Numbered from the stretch's first letter, positions 33,756-45,043 are shown. The stretch: 64,000 nucleotides of DNA from Musa acuminata AAA Group (GCF_036884655.1 NC_088345.1:22663001-22727000), one strand, 5' to 3'. The notes: generated by a model from the letters alone, not told the origin. Program-made: numbers and translations.

Positions 33756-35304
33756 TCATTTGCTTTTGGATGCCTCAAAGATAGATCTACATTGTTTTTC
33801 ATATTGCATAGAGTTTATCATGGTTCCTTTAGGAACCCAAATCAGTTTGTTTGGACTTATTTTCTTGAATGGACAATAATGCGTCTTGTGTCCAAATTTG
33901 TAATAAAAGTTGCATTTGGTTTGGTGTTGAACATGTAAGATGGGGCCTTTTATGAAGGTGGTTGGATTTTGGTGAGAACTTCTCACAAATCCAATTCCAC
34001 TCCTTTTTGGAACGTGACCCTTGTTTGCAAGGATCATGTTTAATGACTTGCTACCAACCTCGAATTTCTTCAAGGTGTCTTTAAGTAGCAAGTTTTCTTT
34101 TTGGAGATTTTCTAGATCATGGCATTTGATGCATGGATCTAAACTATCATGATATTCAGTTTTTAACTTATCAAAATCACAAGTAAGACTATCATGCTCC
34201 TTTTTTAGCAATTTATATTTTCTATTGATAATAATCAAATAAGTCATGGAAGGCATTTAATAATTCATTGAAAGATAAATCTGCATCTAATAAATTTGTT
34301 ACCTCCTCTCCGATGGCCATTAAGGCGTAATGAGCAACTTGCTAGATGTTGGACTCCTCTTCTTCGGATGCGCTCGAATCATCCCATGTTGCTTTGAGCG
34401 CCTTCTTCTTTGTTGTTCTCTTTTTGGCTTGGGGACAATCACTCTTATAGTGTCCCGACTTTTTGCACTCATAGCAAATAACTTGGTCCTTCTTGGGTTC
34501 AAGTTTATTTTTAGTGTCATTCTTAAACTTGTTTCTTTTAATGAATTTTTTAAATTTTCTTGTTAGAAGTGCCAAGTCATCGTCACAGTCCTCATCACTT
34601 GAGTTTTCTTTCAAGTGGTCTTCCAAAGTTTTAATTGTCATATCCTTCCTGTTCTTTGGAAGGATGTCTTCTTGCTCTTCATGAGCTTTGCAAGTCATCT
34701 CGTAGGTCATTAATGACCCAATTAGTTCTTCAAGAGGGAAGTTATTTAGATCTTTTGCCTCTTGAATAGCAGTGACTTTAGGATCCCAACTCTTAGGAAG
34801 GGATCTTAGAATCTTATTTACGAGCTCAAAATCCGAAAAACTTTTTCTGAGTCCTTTTAGAGTGTTGACGACATCCGTGAATCGGGTCAACATGTCACCA
34901 ATAGTCTCACTCGGTTTCATCAGGAAAAGTTCGAAAGAGTGTAACAAAAAATTGATTTTTGACTCTTTCACTCTACATGTGCCTTCATGAGTCACTTCGA
35001 GTGTGTGCCAAATATCAAATGCGGTTTCACAAATCGAAACACGATTAAACTCGTTTTTATCAAGTGCACAAAATAAGGCATTCATAGCCTTTGCATTAAG
35101 AGTGAAAGCCTTCTTCTCCAAATCATTCCAATCGATCATTGGAAGAGAAGACTTCGAAAAACCATTCTCGACAAGATTCCAAAGTTCAACGTCCATAGAG
35201 ATAAGAAAGATCCTCATTCGGGTCTTCCAATAGGTGTAGTCCGTCCCATTAAACATGGGTGGACGTGTAATAGAATGGCCCTCTTGGTTTCCAGCGTAAG
35301 CCAT
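33756..35304 (-). pseudogene. Gag of element B with CCHC zinc knuckle
   Basis: Starts at the ATG at 35304, about 37 bases after the PBS. The first frame is open for 320 codons to 34342. It holds the Gag domain (DYTYWKTRMRIF, NAKAMNALFCALDKNEFNRVS, FDIWHTLEVTHEG, LTRFTDVVNTLKG) and near residue 278 a zinc knuckle CYECKKSGHYKSDC, followed by lysine-rich and Ser/Glu-rich sequence. A stop at 34342-34344 and a frameshift near 34260 precede a second frame to 33756. That frame holds a coiled-coil-like KLLKKEHDSLTCDFDKLKTE stretch and a degenerate C/H-rich motif (CNFYYKFGHKTHYC). Such long Gags are typical of the SIRE clade. Confidence 0.88.
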
Positions 35305-35340
35305 CTCTCTTGGGTTTTAATCCATTTGAGAGTTAACCGA

Positions 35341-35352
35341 GCTCTGATACCA
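35341..35352 (-). other. Primer-binding site of element B
   Basis: Plus-strand GCTCTGATACCA, two bases from the LTR end at 35355. Confidence 0.9.
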
Positions 35353-35354
35353 AT

Positions 35355-36189
35355 TGTTAGGATCGAGAGCACTAAGAGGGGGGGGGGTGAATTAGTGCAA
35401 CGGAAAACTTTTTGCGATTAAAGCCGAAAGCTGCGTTCGCACGATAAAAATAATTTCTGTGTGAAAGTCGATACTGAGCAAAATTAAAGTCAATCTATGT
35501 AGGCAGTTTGCAGCTATGATGAAAACCAGAATATAGGAGCAAACTGAAATCCGACGTTCGTACGAAGAAACTGATTTACGCCTAAATGCTGATTCGTAAA
35601 TCACTTGATTAGACAAGACACAGTTTAAGCAAGAGTATAAAGGTAGTGTGCAGTTATGGTAAAGCTCAAAACGTAAATGCAATCTGCAATATGATGATCG
35701 TACGAAAAAGCAGATTTATGTCTAAACGTAGATTTAGAAAGTTCTGAACTTAGAAACTTATTCGTAAGATCGTAGAGGGCAGTAAACAGTTATGATTGAA
35801 ATCAAAACGTAAATGTAAATTGAAATATGATGATCGTACGAAAAAAGTCGATTTACGTCTAAACGCAGATTCGGAAAGCTCTGAACTTAGAAACTCGTTC
35901 GTAAAATCGCAGAAGGCAGTAAGCTATTGAGAAGTTTACAGTGAAGGTAAAATGTTCAAAGGAAATGCAAACCGAGATTTAGAGTGGTTCGGTCAATCTT
36001 GACCTACTCCACATTTGGCTTCCTCTACCGACGAGGTCACCGACGTCAACTAGAGGCCTTCCTTCAATAGGCGAAGGCCAACCACCCTTTTACAGATTCA
36101 CTCCTTTTGACGGGCTTAGGAGACAACCCTTACAGAAGTTTTCTCTCCTCTCTTTATAACACAAACTTTGAAAAACAGAAGGAGGAGAA
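35355..36189 (-). repeat. Element B 5' LTR, 3' part
   Basis: On the plus strand it starts TGTTAGGATCGAGAGC followed by a G run. It is collinear with 26437 onward and is interrupted after GAGAA (36185-36189) by the Gypsy element. Confidence 0.9.
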
Positions 36190-36659
36190 TGTTAGGACTC
36201 TAGCTAGGAGAGTCCTAATTGAGAGGGACATTCATGTAAAACTGTTAGGACTTTAGCTAGGAGAGTCCTAATTGAGAGGGACATTCTATTAGGACTCTAG
36301 CTAGGAGAGTCCTAATTGAGAGGAACATTCTGTTAGGACTCTAGTTAGGAGAGTCCTAATTGAGAGGGACATTCATGTAGGAGGTTTTTTCTTATAGAAG
36401 AATTAGGAGTTGTAAGGGAATATGAGTCTTGACTAGGAGTTGGTTAGAAGTAAGAGTCTTAAGTAGGAGTCCTATTAGGAGTTAGGGTTTAGAAGCCCTA
36501 TAAATAGCCATGTATTCCTCCTCTTTTCATAAGAAATAGATGAATCTTTTGTGCAGCCTTTGAGCAGCAACTTGGAGGGAGGAACCCCTATAGAGTTCCA
36601 AGGAGGCCGATCCCCTAAAGAGATCAACCCCAAGTTTAGAATCTACAAGGGTTCTAACA
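36190..36659 (+). repeat. Gypsy 5' LTR (470 bp)
   Basis: TGTTAGGACT to GGTTCTAACA. The first about 200 bp are four copies of a 43-55 bp unit, each with the inverted repeat TTAGGACTCT...AGAGTCCTAA. TATAAATA is at 36499-36506. Confidence 0.92.
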
Positions 36660-36661
36660 CC

Positions 36662-36673
36662 TGGTATCAGAGC
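36662..36673 (+). other. Primer-binding site of the Gypsy element
   Basis: TGGTATCAGAGC two bases after the LTR. Confidence 0.88.
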
Positions 36674-37995
36674 AGCGTTCTTGGCATCTCGCTACCCTTC
36701 CACAGCCATCCATCAACCCTCCACAACCATCCAAAGCAATTCCCACAATTGCTTAAAAGATCATCGCCGAATTCCGCCATCATCTCCACCACCAGGGATC
36801 ATCCTTTGATCTCCCCGTGAATTGCAACAGGTTCTGGTTTTCTACCTTACTGCTGCTGCAATTTAGTTATCCTTATTTGAAAATCCCAAAAAAATTATTC
36901 CTCTATTGCTGCATAAACTTTTCGTCATAAAGTTTTCACCTCTACGACGAAAGATACATTGCAGAATTCCAACCGTATATCACTGTCTGTTTGATCTTGC
37001 TACTATGTTTTTTCTATCCAAATCTCCACGAAATTTTATGACATCTTTGACACTTCCTAACAGCAGATTTCCCTTTGGTTTCGTCAAAAAATTCTCAATA
37101 TAAACTATTGATATTTTACATCTAATCTGGTATACTTAAAAATCTGCACCGTAAAATTTCAGCCGCATAGCACTGATTGTTTGATCTTGATACTACATTG
37201 TTTCTATCCAAATCTCTATGAAATTTTTATGATAGCTTTGACACTTCCTAATAGTGGATTTCCCTTTAGTTTCATCAAAAAATTCTCAATATAAACTTCT
37301 GATCTTTTACGTCCAATCTGCTATACTTAAAAAAAATCTATGCTGCAGAAAATTTCAGCTGCATATTGTTGCCTTAACCCATCTATTTGCAATCTTTTTT
37401 GAATGAAATTTCTTATACACTTTATAGATCATCTTGGCTTCCATCTAAGATTGATCTATTGAGGTATTCATCTCTAAAACCGATTTTTGTGTTGCTATAA
37501 ATTTTCATCGTAAACTGCTGAAATTTTTCGACGAGAATTCTGCTATGGCAACTTGCACCAATTTCCTTGCTGTTATACTGCCAAAATTTTCTTGATTAAA
37601 TTAGTCATCCTTGCTGTCATATAAACTGTGATTTTGCTATCAATTCCCTCCTCAATTCTCTTAAGTTTTTGGTGGAAATTACGTCAAGAAACCGCTGTTT
37701 CTTCGACGACAATTCTGCTCTTACAAGACAGCACATACTTGCTGCAACTTCCACTGATTTCTCTCAAACCTTTGCTGTCATCTACCACAGATCCAAAACT
37801 TTCATCCATAGCCCTAAAACTCCACCAAACCACACCCTCAAACTGCACCCAAAACAGCCACAAAACAAGCCTAAATCGTAGCCTACATCCACCGATCCAC
37901 CAACCCTTTCGACCATCACTTCTCTCAACCTATACATGCCTTTAACCTGACAACAAAAGAGAGATCTTAACATCATAGATTTGGAGGCATATACT
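36674..37995 (+). other. Untranslated leader of the Gypsy element
   Basis: 1.3 kb between PBS and gag without a credible gene. It contains an imperfect internal duplication: a block around 36900-37110 (ACTTTTCGTC..., TATCACTGTCTGTTTGATCTTGCTAC, TTTGACACTTCCTAACAG) is repeated around 37140-37310 with changes. Confidence 0.7.
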
Positions 37996-38976
37996 ATGGC
38001 ATCTAAAGAGGCAATCGATTCTAAATTCGAAGCCTTGGAGGCACGAATGGAGGATAAGATTCAGACGCTCTTTACCGAACTCAGATTGGGCCGACTACTA
38101 AGCCCAAAAAAATCATATCACGGAGAGAGCTTTGCCCAATCGCACCAGGCCCGAAGAGATGAGTTCCAAGGGAGGGGAGGCTCTATGATCGATCCCAACT
38201 ATCCACGCATAAGGGTGGACTTCCCTAGTTGGGAAGAAGGAGACCCGATTGGTTGGATCTTGCACGCGGAGCGATATTTTCGGTACCACAAAACCGCGGA
38301 TGCATCTATGGTGAAAATTGCAGCTATACATCTTGAAGGGGATGCGATACAGTGGTTTGACCAGATTGAACATACTTATGGAGTCCTTTCATGGCAACAA
38401 TTCAAAGAAGGACTACTGATCCGCTTCAGACCAACCGATTACGAGAATATTGACGAACAACTAGCAAAGATCCGACAAACCTCCACCATTCAGGAGTACC
38501 AAACCAGGTTTGAAAGGTTATCTAATCAAAATCATGATTGGTCTCAAAAACAGCTATTGAGGACCTTCATTGAGGGCTTGAAGCCGGAGATCCGAGGAGA
38601 AGTTAAAGCGCGACAACCGTACACGCTTATGGCAGCTATCTCTTTCGCATGACATCAAGAGGAGCAATTGAACCATGAAGCTCGGAGGACTAGGGTCGCT
38701 CCTCAACTAGTAATATTGAAGCCCTCAGCCCCCCCTACTGTCGACCAAGTCCCTACACCAAAGAGTTTAACAGGAGAAGAGCTTCGGGAGCGATATGCGA
38801 AGGGGTTATGTTGGCATTGTGACGAGCCGTGGAGCCGTGAGCATCGCTGTAGTAAAGGAGGACTTCTTATGATTGAACTGATAGAAGAAGAGGTCATTGA
38901 ACATTCAGAAGAGAGCCTTGAACATGAAGAAAAAGATGTAGAAGAAGAGCCACAACCGACCGAAGTTACGGTATAA
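37996..38976 (+). pseudogene. Gypsy Gag, two in-frame stops
   Basis: Starts at the ATG at 37996; an upstream in-frame TTG is less likely. An N-terminal coiled-coil-like stretch (SKFEALEARMEDKIQTLF) leads to the Gag domain: VDFPSWEEGDPIGWILHAERYF, then AIHLEGDAIQWF, WQQFKEGLLIRF, TRFERLSNQ and FIEGLKPEIRGEVKA. TGA at 38650-38652 interrupts the frame, which continues with LNHEARRTR and a zinc-knuckle-like CWHCDEPWSREHRC around 38808-38855, then an acidic tail. TAA at 38974-38976 falls between Gag and protease in the same frame, so gag and pol were probably one continuous frame. The family is clear; not functional as it stands. Confidence 0.88.
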
Positions 38977-39213
38977 ACACTAGCTGGCTACTCAAACCCG
39001 CAAACGATGAAAGTTGGAGGCCTTCTCAAACAACAACCGATCACTGTTCTCATCGAGACGGGCAGCACTAATAACTTCCTAAACAGTAAGGTTGCTGTCC
39101 ATATGAACTTACCTATTGAGAATTGCAGTAGGTTTGTCGTTACGGTCGCCAACGGACGGATTTTGAAGTGTGATCATAGGTGCCCGCAGGTGAAACTGTT
39201 GCTGCAGGACTAA
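38977..39213 (+). pseudogene. Gypsy protease, catalytic Asp replaced
   Basis: Retroviral-type aspartic protease fold: VGGLLKQQPITVLIETGSTNNF followed by VANGRILKC. The catalytic triad reads E-T-G where D-T-G or D-S-G is required, so the enzyme is expected to be dead. An in-frame TAA (39211-39213) ends it; the same frame then enters RT. Its place between Gag and RT is standard. Confidence 0.82.
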
Positions 39214-40755
39214 GAGATAATTGCAGATTTCTTCCTCCTCCCTCTTGATGATCATGAGGCCATACTCAGAATTAAATGGTTGATGACATTAGGTGATGTT
39301 TCTTGGAATTTTATACAACTATTTATAAAATTTTACAGTAAGGAGAAACAGGTGATACTGCATGGGAAACGTGAGGGCGACGTAACGACGATTTGCACAC
39401 AACAAATGGAGAAGGTTTTGCATAAAGCATGCAGTGGCTTTTTGGTACAACTTGAGCAGCAAACTAATAGAGAGCTAACAAAATTTGAAGATCCAAATCT
39501 ACTTCCTTTGCTTGCTGAATTTTTAGATATATTTGACGAACCGCGCAACCTACCTCTTACCCGTCGGCATGATCATTGTATAACGATTCTTCCAGGCAAA
39601 TCTCCAGCAAATGCTCAGCCATATCAGTATTCACATCTCCAGAAGGATGAAATAGAAATGATTGTAAATGAGATACTCAAAACAGGAGTTATTCGGCCAT
39701 GTTGCAGCCCCTACTCTTCACCGGTGCTCCCCATACGAAAGAAGGATGGAATATGGCGATTATGTGTTGATTACCGAACTCTCAATGGCATAACCATCAA
39801 GGATAAATACCTTATTCTAGTAGTAGATGAGTTGCAAGATGAAAGGGAGCACAAATCTTCACAAAGCTGGACCTTCGATCCGGGTATCATCAAATACGAG
39901 TATGCGAAGAAGACATACCGAAAACCACCTTTTGAACACACAATAACCACTATGAATTTTTGCTTTCTTCAAAAGAAGGTGGAATATCTTGGGCATATCA
40001 TATCAGAGGAAGGTGTGGCAGTAGACCCCTTCAAAATTGGAGCAATGCAAAATTGGCTGACCCCGAGGAACATAAAATTGCTACATGGCTTTCTGGGTTT
40101 AACAGGCTACTACTACAAGTTCATGAAAAACTATGGAGAGATCAGTGCACCACTTACTTCCTTTCTGAAAAAAGATGTCTTCCAATGGTCGGACAGAGCC
40201 TCCGTTGCCTTCGACAAACTTAAGGCAGCCATGACGACGACGCCGTTGCTAACACTACCAGATTTCAACCGACCCTTTATTATTGAGGCCGACGCATCTG
40301 GAGTCGGAATTGGAGCAATTCTCATGCAAGATGGTCAACCACTCGCATACACTAGTAAGGCATTATCTCCCTCCCATCAAAATAAGTCAACATATGATAA
40401 GGAGATGCTCGCCATTGTGCGCGCAGCAACGAGGTGGAGACCCTACTTGATTAGTCGACGATTTCAAATTAAAACCGACCATAAAAGCCTCAAGTACTTT
40501 TTGGAGCGAAAGATATCATCCCCTGAGCAGCAAAACTGGGTAACAAAACTTCTTGGATATGATTATGAAATAACTTACAAAAAGGGGAAAGGGAATGTTC
40601 TTGTAGATGCGCTTTCACAGCTACCCGAGCAAGCTGAAGTTTTGGCCATTTCACTTCCGACCAACGACTTCCTTGAGGATATTAAGATGGAATGGCAGGA
40701 AGATTCAGAGACTAGTAAGATTATAAAGAACTGGAGGAAGCACCAAGCTCCGTAG
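39214..40755 (+). pseudogene. Gypsy RT (core deleted) and RNase H
   Basis: The frame is open from 39280 for 491 codons. RT fingers are present: TGVIRPCCSPYSSPVLPIRKKDG, CVDYRTLNGITIKDKY. Then the sequence collapses. The block with the catalytic YVDD/FVDD box is gone, and a short unrelated-looking join (about 39835-39955) leads straight to FCFLQKKVEYLGHIISEEGV and HGFLGLTGYYYKFMKNYG of the thumb. RNase H is complete: PFIIEADASGVGIGAIL, KALSPSHQNKSTYDKEMLAIV, FQIKTDHKSLKYFLE and GKGNVLVDALSQLPE. It is followed by the start of the linker to integrase (IKMEWQEDSETSKIIKNW). TAG at 40753 closes the frame. Confidence 0.88.
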
Positions 40756-40802
40756 CTCATTACAATTGGGACTCAAAAGAATTACACTATAAGAGTACTA
40801 AA

Positions 40803-41090
40803 TTGAAAAGGAGTATGACATATCACTCACAAACCGACGGCCAGACAGAAGTTGTAAATAGGTGCTTGGAGATAGCCCAAAGCCACCCACCAAATATGAC
40901 TACCCAAGGAGGACTTCAGACTCAGTCAAGTGCCATTATTGATCGATGGATTATGACTCGACGACGACGATCCACTACTGAATTGCTAATACAGTGGGCA
41001 AACCTACTAACAGAAGATGCCACTTTGGAGAACTATGATGACTTGAAGATCAAATTCCCAAAAATCATGAATCGTCAGCCTCGAGGATAA
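40803..41090 (+). pseudogene. Gypsy integrase remnant plus chromodomain-like tail
   Basis: Only the end of the integrase core remains: MTYHSQTDGQTEVVNRCLE, the motif carrying the last catalytic Glu region. After a truncated linker (SAIIDRWIMTRRRRSTTE) comes ELLIQWANLLTEDATLENYDDLKIKFP, which matches the pattern of a chromodomain tail (hydrophobic-x-x-W, then ATWE-x-Y-x-x-L...FP). Chromodomains in Gypsy chromoviruses steer insertion to chromatin marks. The zinc-binding N-terminal domain and most of the core are missing. The frame differs from that of RNase H. Integrase call strong, chromodomain call moderate. Confidence 0.75.
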
Positions 41091-41098
41091 GGCTGATT

Positions 41099-41113
41099 TG
41101 AAGAGGGCGGGTT
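41099..41113 (+). other. Polypurine tract of the Gypsy element
   Basis: GAAGAGGGCGGG followed by TT just before the LTR start at 41114. Confidence 0.65.
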
Positions 41114-41583
41114 TGTTAGGACTCTAGCTAGGAGAGTCCTAATTGAGAGGGACATTCATGTAAAACTGTTAGGACTTTAGCTAGGAGAGTCCTAATTGAG
41201 AGGGACATTCTGTTAAGACTCTAGCTAGGAGAGTCCTAATTGAGAGGGACATTCTGTTAGGACTCTAGTTAGGAGAGTCCTAATTGAGAGGGACATTTAC
41301 GTAGGAGGTTTTTTCTTAGAGAAGAATTAGGAGTTGTAAGGGAATAGGAGTCTTGAATAAGAGTTGGTTAGAAGTAAGAGTCTTAAGTAGGAGTCCTATT
41401 AGGAGTTAGGGTTTAGAAGCCCTATAAATAGCCATGTATTCCTCCTCTTTTCATAAGAAATAGATGAATCTTTTGTGCAGCCTTTGAGCAGCAACTTGGA
41501 GGGAGGAACCCCTATAGAGTTCCAAGGAGGCCGATCCCCTAAAGAGATCAACCCCAAGTTTAGAATCTGCAAGGGTTCTAACA
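41114..41583 (+). repeat. Gypsy 3' LTR (470 bp)
   Basis: Same length as the 5' LTR with a few base changes (for example TGTTAAGACT in the third unit, and ACGTAGG for ATGTAGG). Ends TTCTAACA followed by GAGAA. Confidence 0.92.
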
Positions 41584-42627
41584 GAGAACTTTTGGTCTTT
41601 ACAACAGTTTTGAGCTCTAAGAATCACAGAAAGATATCAAGATTTCGAGTGTAAGTTGCTGCCTTTCAGTGCTGAATGGGTGGGGTATTTATAGGCCCCA
41701 ACCCAGTTCAAATTTGGAGCTCAAATCTGTCAATTCCCGGAATTCTAGGATCAGGCGGTTGCACCTCCTGACTGGGGCGGTTGCACCGCCTGGCAGAGCT
41801 CGAAGACTGAGCCTCTAGGCGGTGCCACCTCTGTCTGGGGCGGTTGCACCTCTCTGCCAGAGCTCGAAGACCGAGCTCAGGCGGTTGCACCTCCTGACTG
41901 GGGCGGTTGCACCGCTTGGCAGAGCTCGAAACTTGAGCTCAGGCAGTGCCACCTCTTGTCAGGAGAGGTTGCACCGCCCAGTCTCGCTCAGAGACTGAGC
42001 CCAAGCGGTTGCACCTCCTGGCTGGGGTGGTTGCACCGCCCAGTCTCCCTGGGAGACTTAGCCCAGGCGATGCTACCTCTTGGCTTAGGCGGTTGCACCT
42101 CCCACAGCAACCAGGGTCCGAATGGGTTGATCCATTTGGCCCAATTTGGGTTTTTCAGGGGCCCAATTGCCCCAAGATTAAGCTAATGGGATCACCTCCC
42201 ATTTTCAACTTAATCATTAGTGCTAACTACGATAAATCCTAAGACGATTTCTGCAGCTTGCTCCGGTACGTCAATCGCTTCTTCCGACGAGTTTCCGGCG
42301 AACTTCCGTCAATCATCCGATGAACCCTCGGTGATGCTCCTGCGGACTTCCGGCAAACTCCTGGACTTGCGACGATCCACTTGGCAAGTTCCAATGAGCT
42401 TCTTTGGCAAGCTTCTGGACTTCTCGGATTTGTTCCCGTAGAACCTCCGACGACTGTCCGAACTTCCGTCGAGCTCTCGAACTCCCAACGTGATCATTGT
42501 CATAACTCCGGCGCAACTCCTGCTGCATGTCTTACTTTCATCGTAGTTAATCCTGCACACTTATCTCAACACATAGATTAGACAACAAATGACAATTGAC
42601 TTCATCATCAAAATCTGAGATTCAACA
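41584..42627 (-). repeat. Element B 5' LTR, 5' part
   Basis: It resumes after the Gypsy GAGAA duplication. It holds the TATA complement (41686-41693), a long run of GC-rich modules (41753-42103), and the end TTCAACA at 42627, then GTTCA. Here the AGGAGAGGTTGCACC site is uninterrupted, showing the empty site of the solo LTR at 27662. Confidence 0.9.
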
Positions 42628-42632
42628 GTTCA

Positions 42633-43189
42633 TATATGAGATATCCGCTGGAGCTCCTATCTTATTGGATATCCAATAAACCCCTGAATTATTGGATCCC
42701 CTGGACGAGATCTAATAAAAGCTCATGAGAGATTATTGGATGTAGATCCACTAATCTAAGAGGCTTGGGTAGTTGGATGAAGATCCAATACCCAATAGGG
42801 GAGGTTCCATTAGGATTAAGTTGATAGGAGACTTCTATAAATAATGGTTCATGGACTAGAGCATTTGCTTGCCTCTTCTATTCTCCCCCCTCCCCCTCTC
42901 CACCTTAGAGCAATCTTAGAGTTTTGAGAAGTGTCATTGCAGCCTTGCTGTGTTGATCACCGGTAGAGAGGAGGGCATGTGACCTCCTTCACCCTCTCCT
43001 AGAGATCTGCAAGGATTCAGGGATATACGATCTCCCTAGGTAACACAATCTACTCTATACGCAATTTTAAATTTCACATTTTTTATGCACCAATCTTCAC
43101 ACAACAATGAACAAATATTTGGAAAATTAGGGATTTTGTTTTATGTTCTTCCGCTACGCATGTGATATCACCCCCTAGATTTCTCAACA
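42633..43189 (+). mobile_element. Solo A-type LTR, right part
   Basis: Continues 25418-26436: TATGAGATATCCG, the TTATTGGATATCCAATAA palindrome, a TATA region (CTATAAATAATGG), and the end TTTCTCAACA. CCAAT follows at 43190-43194, matching 25413-25417. Confidence 0.88.
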
Positions 43190-43354
43190 CCAATGACATG
43201 CCGGACATTGGATTCATGCTTTATAATCATTTGTCTAAGATTGAAGTAGCTTAGGGGGCTAATTGAGTTAGCTTTTAGTGTAATCATGCTAACTCAATTA
43301 GGGGCCAATTGAGACTTAATTAGGACTGATTTAGGCTCATTGGGAGGCCCATTC
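43190..43354 (+). repeat. Element C 3' LTR, middle part
   Basis: Resumes after the solo LTR. It contains the AGGGGCCAATTGAG...GGACTGATTTAGG segment that corresponds to AGGGGCCAATTGGGCCC...GGACTGGTTTGGG in LTR 1, and a 14-bp inverted repeat (43259-43272 with 43288-43301). It is broken at 43355 by a minus-strand LTR. Confidence 0.75.
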
Positions 43355-43740
43355 TGTTAGGATCAGGGGTTGGCACTAAGAGGGGGGGGGGGTGAATTAG
43401 TACAGCGATAAAAATTACGTCTTCAAAAACTTTCGTACGATTAAAACTATTTCCGACATAAAACTGTTTCATAAAGGTAATACTTTGAAAGCATATGTAA
43501 GAAAGTAGTTGATGTAAAGAGCAAGTAAGGAGGTTTGCAGTTAAAGTAAATTACTCAAAGAAATACAAACTAGATTTTAGAGTGGTTCGGTCATCGTAAC
43601 CTACATCCACTTCGCCGATTCCTCTCCCATCGAGGCCATCGGCATCCACTATCGGTCTTTCTTCAATAAGTGAAGATCAACCACCTTTTACACCCCTCTT
43701 CTCCTTTTCATGGGTTTAGGAGACAACCCTTACAAGCACT
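43355..43740 (-). mobile_element. LTR fragment G, 3' end, minus strand
   Basis: Starts TGTTAGGATCAGGGG on the plus strand, then G run, GTGAATTAGTACAG and the AGAGTGGTTCGGTC...ACAACCCTTACA block shared with B's LTR. It is cut at 43741 by element D. The rest is not found on the right. Confidence 0.75.
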
Positions 43741-45043
43741 TGTTAAATCTCGGATTTTGATGATGAAGTCAATTGATGGGTTAATTGATCCAATCCATAT
43801 TATTGAGTTAAGTATGCAAGATTAACTATGATAGCTTGAACACATAAAACAAGTTTACCGGAGTCAAGTTCGATGGGTGTTCAAGAGTCCACCGAAAGTC
43901 CAAAGAATCGTCGGAAGTGCTACCAGAACCAACCGAGAAAGAATCAAGGACTTGCTGAAGTTTTCGAAAGTCCATCGGAAAGATCGTCGAAGGTTCATGG
44001 AGATCAACAAGAAGGTTCGGATACATGCCAAAGACTAGTTGAACTCGCCACAAGACCGAGAGCCTTGCTGGGAGTCCGCCGGAAGAAATCCGAGGGTGTA
44101 TCGGAAGTCCTTCGGAAGTTCGTCGGAAAGCTCGCTGGAAGGAAACTTGACGTTGCCGGTTACAAATTTGCTTAGGGCTATGTCTTAATTTTGTAGTTTG
44201 TATATAATTTAGGTTAGGATTAAGGGTTAATCCTATAACCCGTTTAGGGGCCAATTAGGCCTGAGTTTGGATTGGTTTGGGCCAAGTTTGGAGCCCAACC
44301 AGTGGGCTGGAATAGTCCAGGCGGTGGCACTGCCGGACTGGGTGGTGGCACTGCCCATAACCCGAGAGGTCCGATGGTGGCACCGCCAGTACACTATCAT
44401 TGTCAGACACTAACAGGTGGTGGCACCGCCACTGATAGGTAGTGGCACCGCTAGCACCGAGAAACCTAAAAGTATTTCAAATTTAGAGCCCAAATTTGAA
44501 TCCTCTTGGGGCCTATAAATACCCCTCAATTCTCAGCAAAGATTACACCTTTTTGAGAAGTTAGAAAGTAAGAAAAAGCTCTAGCAAAGTCTTGTTTTCA
44601 ATAGCTTAAGTGTTTACCTCCCTCTTTCTCTTTGAAAAAAATCTGTAAGAGTGCGAACCACTTATAAGAAGGTTGTAAGAGGGGTATTTGGTCATTTTCC
44701 TTCAAAGTGATTTGCTAGTGAAAGGTGGGAGCCTCATCGAAGAAGGCTTCGAAAGTGGATGTAGGTCATTTGACTGAACCACTATATATTGTGGTGTTCC
44801 TTGAATGTGTGAGTATTTAATTTTTTGAACCATTTCTCTACTTAGCTACAAATAATTTGGTTTTCATCTCTCTACTCTTGACTATTTTTACTCGAGCTAT
44901 TTTAGCTAAGTCATCATTTGTCGAATCGAAATCTCTACACATTTATGAAATGGATTTCAAACTTATGAGTTTTAATCCGCTACACTAATTCGCGCACCCC
45001 CCCCCCCCCCCCCCCCTCTCTTAGTGCCACTTCAATCCTAACA
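43741..45043 (+). repeat. Element D 5' LTR (1303 bp)
   Basis: TGTTAAATCTCGG to TTCAATCCTAACA. GC-rich modules at about 44320-44452, TATAAATA at 44514-44521, and a C run of about 20 bases near 44996-45016. PBS TGGTATCAGAGC follows at 45046-45057. Confidence 0.88.

Larger units (their letters stand above)
36190..41583 (+). mobile_element. Gypsy element with chromodomain-like tail, internally deleted
   Basis: Two LTRs of 470 bp each (36190-36659, 41114-41583), flanked by GAGAA at 36185-36189 and 41584-41588. The intact target is visible in B's other LTR at about 27271-27280 (GGAGGAGAAC). PBS and PPT are in place. Internal order gag, protease, RT, RNase H, integrase remnant is Gypsy order. The polyprotein has in-frame stops, a lost RT core and a lost integrase core. 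The short element could move only with help, yet its ends are well preserved. Confidence 0.92.
26437..42627 (-). mobile_element. SIRE-like Copia element B, complete, with two nested insertions
   Basis: Read on the minus strand: 5' LTR (42627-41589 and 36189-35355), PBS, gag, protease, integrase, RT, RNase H, spacer, PPT, 3' LTR (29816-29160 and 27661-26437). GTTCA flanks the whole. Excluding the nested insertions the LTRs are about 1.88 and 1.87 kb. RT wording ([34 protein letters not shown]) fits the SIRE/Maximus clade. The RT-RNase H frame is intact; the rest has a few lesions. It is the best candidate here for an autonomous relative of the gag-only elements. Confidence 0.9.

Noticed and set aside
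36551..36820. 89-codon frame over the Gypsy LTR and PBS
   Set aside because: Runs across the LTR end and PBS; chance frame.
41753..42103. GC-rich modules as a CRISPR array or coding repeat
   Set aside because: Units are imperfect, irregular and inside an LTR next to TATA. Frames through them differ between LTR copies.
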